Below, piece by piece: positions 29,954 to 36,536 of a stretch of 36,536 nucleotides of DNA (position 1 is its first letter; each line of letters begins with the position of its first letter). The notes under the pieces are model-generated. The model had not been told where the DNA came from. It ran no database searches and saw only the letters and a list, made by a program, of their open reading frames with translations. The stretch spans positions 126,285 through 162,820 of the forward strand of contig NZ_RZNH01000006.1 in assembly GCF_013141825.1 (NCBI RefSeq). Direction: 5' to 3'. Origin of the DNA: Marinifilum caeruleilacunae (GTDB lineage Bacteria; Bacteroidota; Bacteroidia; Bacteroidales; Marinifilaceae). The position numbers were made by a program, and so were the translations under genes.

Positions 29954-32900
29954 ATGTTAACACTTTACACCTTGCGGAAGTGGTGCCTCGCGGCATTGCT
30001 AACTGTGATTCTTATGCCTGTCAATTTATTACTGGGACAGGGATTGGAAGACTTCTCAAAAATGACTCATTCAGCTGGTTCGTATCAAACGGGCAGTTTT
30101 GAAGGAAATAACTCCTTAACCTGGAATTATACGCTTTGTAGAGGTGACCAACAGATAAATGGAAAGTCCATTTGCTTTGGAAAATCTTCAAGCTCAATTA
30201 AAGCAGAAAATATTCCTAATGGGATTAAAGATTTTAAATGTAAACTTGAAAAAGAGTTTACATCATCTCCAACAAGAAAAGTAGAACTGTTTATCAATGG
30301 AGTGTCTTATGGAGAATCTCCTGCGATAACTACGGTGCAGGAATTTGTCGTAAATAATATTAATGTTGAGGGAGTATTTAGTTTAGAAATTAAGAATACC
30401 TCAGGTAGCGGCAAGCAAATTAGTGTGGATGACATCGAATGGACTGCATATGGTGATGCACCAACACAAAGCTCTGCCAAAGCCATTACATCATTCACAA
30501 TCGATGGAAAGGCTGCCACTATCAACGAAAGTGAGCACAGCATAAGTCTTACTTTACCAGCTTCCGCTGATTTGACTTCTCTAACACCTGCAATCGAAAT
30601 TTCGGACAAAGCAAGTGTGAGTCCGGCCAGTGGTGAAGCCCAGGATTTTAGTAATCCGGTAACATACACTGTTACAGCCGAAGATGCCTCAAGCCAGGAT
30701 TATCAGGTTACTGTTACGAAAGAGAGCGTGGTATCTTCAAATTTGTTAATCAATGAATTGGATTGTGATCAGAGCGGAACGGATGCAGGAGAATTTATTG
30801 AATTATACGATGGAGGTGCAGGAAATACCTCAATGGATGGTCATGTACTTGTATTTTTTAACGGAAGTAGCGATCAATCTTACCAGGCCATTGACTTATC
30901 AGGGAATAACACAAATGCAGAAGGATTTTTCGTAGTTGGAAATGCTGGTGTTGCTAATGTTGGAATTACATTTGCGGAAAATGGATTGCAAAATGGAGCC
31001 GATGCAGTTGCGATCTACCAGGCATCAGCTGCCGATTTTGCCAGCGGAACTCCTTTTACCACCAACAATTTGGTTGATCTATTGGTGTATGATACCAATG
31101 ATTCGGATGATGCAGGCTTATTGGCTGGATTACTCGCAGGAGGACAGATCAATGAAAATGAGGAAAATGATAAGGACAATCATTCCATTTACAGGGCCAC
31201 AGATGGTGAAGGCGGTGCGAGAAACACCACAGCTTATGTGGTAGGTATTCCAACACCAGGAACATCCAATGCCAGTGATGATATTTTGGTGAATATTGAG
31301 TTCTCTGCCAATGCAGGATCAGAGGCCGATGCCACAGTCATTACACTAACAGCGAATGCCAGTGCAAATGTAAGTGAGAACCAAACTGTAGATATAACTG
31401 TTGCAGGAACAGGAATTACTTCTGGCGACTATACACTATCAGGAAATCAGATTACCATTTTAGCAGGTGCGTCTTCAGGAAGTGCCACACTAACAATCGT
31501 GGACGACTCTGAAGTGGAAGGAATAGAAAACATGACGGTTTCCATTAGCAATCCTTCAGCTGGAATTAAATTAGGCTCAGGCATTAGCGGAGAGATTACG
31601 ATTGCCGACAATGATGGTGAAGCAAACGATGGTTCGGAAGAGAAACCATTTACCATTACAGAAGCTTTGGCTTTGGCAGAATCATCAACAAAATATTTTG
31701 CCTACGGTTATATTGTTAGCGTTGGAAGCGATTTTGAAGCACCATTTACAAATGCCTACTACATTTCTGTAGCCGATTCGAAGGATGAAACTAATTTCGA
31801 CAATTGTTTGAACCTGAAATTAGAAGCAGGTACCAATCGTGATACCTGGAACTTGAAGGACAATCCCGAAAATTTGGGCAAGCAAATCAAATTTGATGGT
31901 TTTAGAGATACCTATAGTGGTCATGCTTCTTTTGAAGGGAATAGTGTGATTGAAGAGCTGTCATCGGGACCCGTATTACCAACTGTTGAGTTGGCATTAT
32001 CTACAAACTCGGCATCTGAAGCCGACGCAAGTGTGATTACTCTTACTGCAAATGCCAGTGAAAGTGTAAGCGAGAACCAAACTGTTGATGTAAGTGTAAC
32101 AGGAACAGGAATTACGACTGATGATTATACACTGTCGAATCACCAGATTACGATTATGGCAGGAGAAACTTCCGGAACAGCTACTCTAACTATTGTTGAC
32201 GACTCTGAAGTGGAAGAATCGGAGAACATGACGGTTTCGATTAGTAATCCTTCTGCAGGAATTGAGTTGGGCTCAAGCATTAACGGCGATATTACAATTA
32301 CTGATAATGATGTTGAAGCAAACGATGGATCAGAAGAAAAACCATTTACCATTACAGAGGCTTTGGCTTTGGCAGAATCATCGACCAAATATTTTGCTTA
32401 TGGATATATTGTAAGTGTTGGAACTGATTTTGAAGCTCCATTTGAGAATGCTTACTACATTTCTGTTGCCGATTCGAAGGATGAAACCAATTTCGACAAT
32501 TGTTTGAACCTGAAATTAGAGGCTGGTGCCAATCGTGATACCTGGAATTTAAAGGACAATCCCGAAAATTTGGGCAAGCAAATCAAATTTGATGGTTTCA
32601 GAGATACCTATAGTGGTCATGCTTCTTTTGAAGGGAATGCTGTGATTGAAGAACTATCGTCGGGACCAGCATTGCCAGCAGTTGAGCTTAGCTTATCAAC
32701 AACATCAGCTTCGGAAGCCGATGAAACAAGCATTACCATTACTGCTACTACCTCCGAAAATGTGACAGAAAATCAAAGCATTGATTTGAGCATTTCGGGA
32801 AGTGGAATCACAGCAGGTGATTATAGCATTTCAGCAACTACACTTAGCATTCAGGCAGGATCGAACACTGCAACCAGTACTTTAAGTATTATCGATGATT

Positions 32901-35900
32901 CGGAGAATGAAGGCACTGAAAGCCTAAGTGTTAGCCTGACGAATCCTTCGGCGGGAGTTGTATTGGGAACAACAGTATCAGGAAATATCAGTATCACTGA
33001 TAATGATGGAAGTTCAGGCAGCATTCTTGATCAGTACGTTTACCTTGATCCTTCAACCACAGGCGATGGAAGCATTGTGGTAAACCTGACTCCAAAAGAG
33101 TATGTGGCAACGGTAAGCGCCAGCCACCATATGAACAGTGTAAAGGTTCCAGTTGATTATTATGGTGAAGCTGTAGGTTTAACCGGAAGTGTATTGCGAG
33201 CTAAAATCCATGACATTATTGAGGCTGGTTCGTTACAACTTAGCTACAGTTCGGTTTGGGATATGTGTGAAGATGGAGACGAAAATCCTAAAAATGCTTC
33301 GCAGGTATGGCAAATGTACATTGAAGAAGGAATTGCAAAATCTGCACATGTATCGGGAAGTACAGGTTGGAACCGAGAGCATACCTGGGCAAAATCTCAT
33401 GGAGGGTTTGGAACAGCAAATGGTCCTGGTACCGATGGTCACCACTTGAGAGCAACCGATGCTCAAGAGAATAGCAATCGCGGATCGAGAGATTTTGGAA
33501 ATGACTCGCCAGGTTACACTCCGCCAAAATCGGCAAGAGGTGATGTGGCACGTATGATTTTTTATATGGCTACCCGTTGGGAAATGACAGTCGATGACCA
33601 GTGCAAATCATCAGAATCGGCTGCACGACACGGGAAACTTTCCCACCTTTTGGAATGGCACGAGGAAGATCCGGTTGACCCTTATGAGGTGAGAAGAAAT
33701 AATGTGATTTTTGGCTACCAAAAAAACAGAAATCCATTTGTTGATCATCCTGAATTGGTGCAGTATATTTTTGGAGAAGCAAAGAATATTGCCTGGGATG
33801 GCGGACAAGGAACAACTCCGTCTAAACTAAGAGTAACAGGTGGACTTACAGATTTTGGAATGGTGAAGTACGGCAATGAATCTGCAGTACAAAGCTTTAC
33901 ATTATCGGCAAGTGAGCTGAGTGAAAATGTGAGCATTACAGCGCCTCAACACTTCCAGATTTCAAGCGATGGAAGCACATTTACTTCAAACTTAAGCCTT
34001 ACAATTACAGATGGAAGCCTGGCGGAAACAACGATTTCTGTAAAATTTGTTCCTGAGTCGGAACTTGGGGCAGAAGTAAGAGCTAATATCGAGATTACAA
34101 GTGGGGAAGAATCAAAAAGTGTTTCGGTGGTTGGAACCGAAGGAGATCCAGCATTGGTTCCGGTGGCCTTCTTAAACGAAGATTTTGAATCGGATACACA
34201 TTCGAACTGGATTTTGAAAACTGAAGTAGGCGACAGAAGCTGGGAAATTACTGAGTACTCGAGCAACAAGTACATGCAGATGTCGGCCTACCAGGCAAGC
34301 GGCGATATTGTTTCCTGGTTAATTACCCCTGAAATCGATCTGGAGAATTACAATAATGAAAAACTAAACTTTAAAACCAAAAATGGTTACTACAAAGGAA
34401 CCACTTTAGAAGTATTGATTTCGACCGATTTTGATGGCTCAGATGTGACATCGGCAACATGGAATACTTTGCCGGCAAACATTGATGAACGAAATAACTC
34501 ATCTTATGGACCTGACTTTGTAGCGTCTGGTGAAGTAGACCTGTCAGCCTATGAAGGTGGCATTTATATCGCTTTTAAATACTCGGGTAATGGTAGCAAC
34601 CTTACCACCACTTACCAGGTTGATGATGTAGTAATTGAGGGAACAAGAGTACCAATTACAGGTACATTGTCGCACAACCAAACTGCTGCCCTTCAGTTCC
34701 CATATACCGAAGTAGGTGAAAGCAGTACAGCTCAAACTTATGAATTGAGTTTCGAAACATTGGAAGGTGATATCACCGTTCAGGCAAGTAAGAATTACCA
34801 ACTTTCTTTGAATGGAACAGATTGGAATTCAGAACTTACAATTGCTAAAACGGAGACTTCTCCAATGACGATTCAGGTGAGATTGACTCCTGAGCTTGCT
34901 GTGGTGAATGGAAGTACAGGTGAAATTCTTCACAAAGCAAAAGGAGCGGAAAACCTGACACTTTCTTTGAATTCATCGGCTTCTCCTGATATTGCAGATG
35001 CTTCTACATTAGGAATGGATAAAACATTGGATGTTGTAGCCTGGAATATTGAGTGGTTTGGAGTTCCTTCAAAATCGAAAAGTGCATCGAGTTTTACGGA
35101 ACAATTGAATGCAGTTTCGCAGGAAATTATCAACTTAAATGCAGATATCTATGCTCTTCAGGAGTTGGTAGTTGACAATGTGAATGGAGATTTTATGACT
35201 CCATTGGTGGATAAACTAAACGAATTGGCAGGAGATCAAATTTACGAAGGTATTGTTGGTCCGCGTTATTCACATGATGATTCCGAACCAACAACAGAAT
35301 ATCCTGCTCAGAGAGTTTGCTATATTTTCAATAAAACATCAGTGAGCAATCTGAACGATTTCTCCATGTTTTCGGATTTGTACCAGGGAGGATCAACAAC
35401 TTCCATTGATGGATATACCGGCAATGCTTCTAAATTTTGGGCATCGGGTCGTATGCCATATTTGTTTGAAGCAGAGGTGGTAATCGATGGCAAAAAGGAT
35501 GTGGTTAAATTGATTAATATCCACGCCAAGTGTTGCCAGGACAGCCACTCAAGAAAATTAGCAGATGCTACTTTCTTAATGAATGAACTGAATACCAATT
35601 ATACTACTGATAATTTAATTGTATTGGGAGACTACAATGATTATTTGGAAGGCAGTATGACTTCCGGTAAAAGTTCACCTTACAGTTCATGGTTCGAAAC
35701 GGAGGATTATTTTGATCATGTTGTGACATCATCAACTAATATCGATCACATTGCCATTTCAAATGAATTGTACGATGAGTATCAGTTGCTGACCAATAAT
35801 ACTTCTCAAACCAATGTGAGTATTTCTGATCACCATCCAATCATGTTGAGATTGAAACTGAATACGGAGGAAAATGCTAAAAAGACGCAAAGCATCACTT

Positions 35901-36536
35901 TTACAGAGATTTCTGATAAAACCTATGGAGATGCAGCCTTTAATCTTGAAGCAAGTGCTTCATCGGAACTGGCAGTAAGCTTCGAGTTGGTATCGGGTCC
36001 GGCTACATTAAGTGGAAATGAATTGACAATTACCGGAACAGGAGAAGTTAGTGTAAAGGCAATTCAGTTAGGTGATGATGAATACGAAGCAGCAGAAGAA
36101 GTGGTAAGAACTTTCACTGTAAACAAAGCCGCTCAGGCAATCACTTTCGCAGAGATTACAGATAAAACTTATGGCGATGCAGCCTTTGAATTAACGGCAA
36201 GCGCTTCATCGGAATTGGCAGTAAGTTTTGAACTGGTATCTGGTCCGGCGACTTTAACTGGAAATGAATTGACAATTACTGGAGCAGGTTCTGTATCCGT
36301 TAAGGCAATTCAATTGGGTGATGATAATTATGCAGCAGCAGAAGAAGTGGTAAGAACTTTCACTGTAAACAAAGCCGCTCAGGCAATCACTTTCGCAGAA
36401 ATTGCAGATAAAACTTATGGCGATGCAGCCTTCAGTTTGGAAGCAAGCGCTTCATCGGAACTGGCAGTAAGCTTTGAGTTGGTATCTGGTCCGGCTACAC
36501 TGGTTGGCAACGAGATTACGATTATTGGTGCAGGTT
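29954..36536 (+). CDS. Giant secreted multidomain protein with two nuclease domains (3' end outside window)
   Basis: Open frame without a stop from ATG 29954 to the window end (over 2190 codons, partial). Signal peptide at residues 1-29 (ends LLLGQG). Approximate order: beta-rich head 30-170; Ig-like 175-255; lamin-tail-like domain (LLINELDCDQSG) 262-437; Calx-beta-like 445-555; GSEEKPFTITEALALA domain 558-668; a second copy of these two; a third Calx-beta-like 908-1018; endonuclease I domain 1025-1290 with GWNREHTWAKSH and DGHHLRATDAQENSNRGSRDFG; Ig-like; choice-of-anchor-J-like domain 1404-1566 (NEDFESDTHSNW); endonuclease/exonuclease/phosphatase domain 1690-1972 with WNIEWFG, ALQE, GDYND and SDHHP catalytic motifs; then 82-residue repeats. 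Likely an extracellular nuclease for DNA or nucleotide scavenging, or a biofilm nuclease. A type IX sorting tail would be expected in the missing C terminus. Confidence 0.9.
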   Translation, partial: MLTLYTLRKWCLAALLTVILMPVNLLLGQGLEDFSKMTHSAGSYQTGSFEGNNSLTWNYTLCRGDQQINGKSICFGKSSSSIKAENIPNGIKDFKCKLEKEFTSSPTRKVELFINGVSYGESPAITTVQEFVVNNINVEGVFSLEIKNTSGSGKQISVDDIEWTAYGDAPTQSSAKAITSFTIDGKAATINESEHSISLTLPASADLTSLTPAIEISDKASVSPASGEAQDFSNPVTYTVTAEDASSQDYQVTVTKESVVSSNLLINELDCDQSGTDAGEFIELYDGGAGNTSMDGHVLVFFNGSSDQSYQAIDLSGNNTNAEGFFVVGNAGVANVGITFAENGLQNGADAVAIYQASAADFASGTPFTTNNLVDLLVYDTNDSDDAGLLAGLLAGGQINENEENDKDNHSIYRATDGEGGARNTTAYVVGIPTPGTSNASDDILVNIEFSANAGSEADATVITLTANASANVSENQTVDITVAGTGITSGDYTLSGNQITILAGASSGSATLTIVDDSEVEGIENMTVSISNPSAGIKLGSGISGEITIADNDGEANDGSEEKPFTITEALALAESSTKYFAYGYIVSVGSDFEAPFTNAYYISVADSKDETNFDNCLNLKLEAGTNRDTWNLKDNPENLGKQIKFDGFRDTYSGHASFEGNSVIEELSSGPVLPTVELALSTNSASEADASVITLTANASESVSENQTVDVSVTGTGITTDDYTLSNHQITIMAGETSGTATLTIVDDSEVEESENMTVSISNPSAGIELGSSINGDITITDNDVEANDGSEEKPFTITEALALAESSTKYFAYGYIVSVGTDFEAPFENAYYISVADSKDETNFDNCLNLKLEAGANRDTWNLKDNPENLGKQIKFDGFRDTYSGHASFEGNAVIEELSSGPALPAVELSLSTTSASEADETSITITATTSENVTENQSIDLSISGSGITAGDYSISATTLSIQAGSNTATSTLSIIDDSENEGTESLSVSLTNPSAGVVLGTTVSGNISITDNDGSSGSILDQYVYLDPSTTGDGSIVVNLTPKEYVATVSASHHMNSVKVPVDYYGEAVGLTGSVLRAKIHDIIEAGSLQLSYSSVWDMCEDGDENPKNASQVWQMYIEEGIAKSAHVSGSTGWNREHTWAKSHGGFGTANGPGTDGHHLRATDAQENSNRGSRDFGNDSPGYTPPKSARGDVARMIFYMATRWEMTVDDQCKSSESAARHGKLSHLLEWHEEDPVDPYEVRRNNVIFGYQKNRNPFVDHPELVQYIFGEAKNIAWDGGQGTTPSKLRVTGGLTDFGMVKYGNESAVQSFTLSASELSENVSITAPQHFQISSDGSTFTSNLSLTITDGSLAETTISVKFVPESELGAEVRANIEITSGEESKSVSVVGTEGDPALVPVAFLNEDFESDTHSNWILKTEVGDRSWEITEYSSNKYMQMSAYQASGDIVSWLITPEIDLENYNNEKLNFKTKNGYYKGTTLEVLISTDFDGSDVTSATWNTLPANIDERNNSSYGPDFVASGEVDLSAYEGGIYIAFKYSGNGSNLTTTYQVDDVVIEGTRVPITGTLSHNQTAALQFPYTEVGESSTAQTYELSFETLEGDITVQASKNYQLSLNGTDWNSELTIAKTETSPMTIQVRLTPELAVVNGSTGEILHKAKGAENLTLSLNSSASPDIADASTLGMDKTLDVVAWNIEWFGVPSKSKSASSFTEQLNAVSQEIINLNADIYALQELVVDNVNGDFMTPLVDKLNELAGDQIYEGIVGPRYSHDDSEPTTEYPAQRVCYIFNKTSVSNLNDFSMFSDLYQGGSTTSIDGYTGNASKFWASGRMPYLFEAEVVIDGKKDVVKLINIHAKCCQDSHSRKLADATFLMNELNTNYTTDNLIVLGDYNDYLEGSMTSGKSSPYSSWFETEDYFDHVVTSSTNIDHIAISNELYDEYQLLTNNTSQTNVSISDHHPIMLRLKLNTEENAKKTQSITFTEISDKTYGDAAFNLEASASSELAVSFELVSGPATLSGNELTITGTGEVSVKAIQLGDDEYEAAEEVVRTFTVNKAAQAITFAEITDKTYGDAAFELTASASSELAVSFELVSGPATLTGNELTITGAGSVSVKAIQLGDDNYAAAEEVVRTFTVNKAAQAITFAEIADKTYGDAAFSLEASASSELAVSFELVSGPATLVGNEITIIGAG
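31285..32675 (+). repeat. Internal duplication, period 696 bp (232 residues)
   Basis: The Calx-beta-like plus GSEEKPFTITEA unit occurs twice in tandem; GCAAACGATGG appears at 31622 and again at 32318. The protein copies are almost identical through DSKDETNFDNCLNLKLEAG and KQIKFDGFRDTYSGHASFEG, indicating a recent duplication or gene conversion. Confidence 0.9.
35894..36536 (+). repeat. 82-residue (246 bp) tandem repeats, array runs off the window
   Basis: Units begin at 35894, 36140 and 36386 with ITF(T/A)EI.DKTYGDAAF, and contain SSELAVSFELVSGPATL and VSVKAIQLGDD. They resemble MBG/bacterial Ig-like stalk repeats of surface proteins. Two full copies and part of a third are visible. Confidence 0.9.

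Noticed and set aside
33189-33449. + strand 86-codon open frame inside the nuclease gene
   Set aside because: It overlaps the endonuclease I domain in another frame; the long frame carries clear catalytic motifs, this one none.
35521-35560. CC pair (HAKCCQDS) in the endonuclease/exonuclease/phosphatase domain as part of the vicinal-Cys theme
   Set aside because: The context is unrelated to the propeller/FG-GAP motifs and the gene lies outside the cluster; most likely coincidence.
31300-36536. CRISPR-like or non-coding repeat array
   Set aside because: The repeats are 696-bp and 246-bp in-frame protein repeats, not short direct repeats with spacers.

Overview
The window looks like chromosome of a Bacteroidota species. 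A Marinilabiliales/Marinifilaceae-type marine or anaerobic member is my inference, not something the sequence proves. The reasons are the AT-rich base composition, A-rich leaders without Shine-Dalgarno sequences ahead of the genes, a TAnnTTTG-type -7 box, many secreted and lipoprotein genes, and a long extracellular protein of a style common in this phylum. I see no rRNA, tRNA, CRISPR array or transposase.

Region 1 (about 200-20520) is the striking part: thirteen genes on the + strand whose products almost all carry export signals and almost all carry redox-type cysteines. In order they are: an FG-GAP/VCBS propeller fused to a DsbD-alpha-like domain; three thioredoxin-fold proteins (two near-identical, about 420 residues with a helical tail); two paralogous beta-propeller lipoproteins; a second FG-GAP/DsbD-alpha fusion (lipoprotein); a minimal thioredoxin; a third beta-propeller lipoprotein; a tightly coupled trio (Cys-rich PhnD-like lipoprotein, Tat-exported NapG-like ferredoxin, NapH/NosR-type membrane iron-sulfur protein); and a full-length DsbD. 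Every extracytoplasmic protein here that is neither a thioredoxin nor an electron carrier contains adjacent Cys-Cys pairs at conserved places. I read this as an undescribed periplasmic thiol-redox system. Electrons would come from DsbD (cytoplasmic thioredoxin) and/or from quinol through the NapGH-like pair, pass through several periplasmic thioredoxins, and reach vicinal-cysteine propeller proteins whose substrate is unknown (metal or metalloid, sulfur compound, or protein disulfides). Six of its genes share an upstream arrangement TTCA(C/T)(C/T) followed by GTG exactly 22 nt later. Four of these also have a tandem 10-bp repeat (AAGGTTAATT twice) just upstream, and reversed copies of that repeat precede two more genes, so co-regulation is likely.

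Region 2 (20878-27394) holds an exported M16 zinc peptidase, then an L-cysteine desulfidase-like gene (cyuA type) 21 bp ahead of thioredoxin reductase (trxB), then a cysteine synthase-family enzyme with a Cys-rich C-terminal tail. The last three concern cysteine and thiol metabolism and fit the redox theme; TrxB is the usual source of reduced cytoplasmic thioredoxin for DsbD.

Region 3 (27542-36536) has a minus-strand FUSC/YccS-type membrane protein. Divergent from it is a very long open frame (29954 to the window end, over 2190 codons, no stop seen) for a secreted multidomain protein containing two different nuclease domains (endonuclease I and endonuclease/exonuclease/phosphatase), Calx-beta-like repeats and the start of an 82-residue repeat array.
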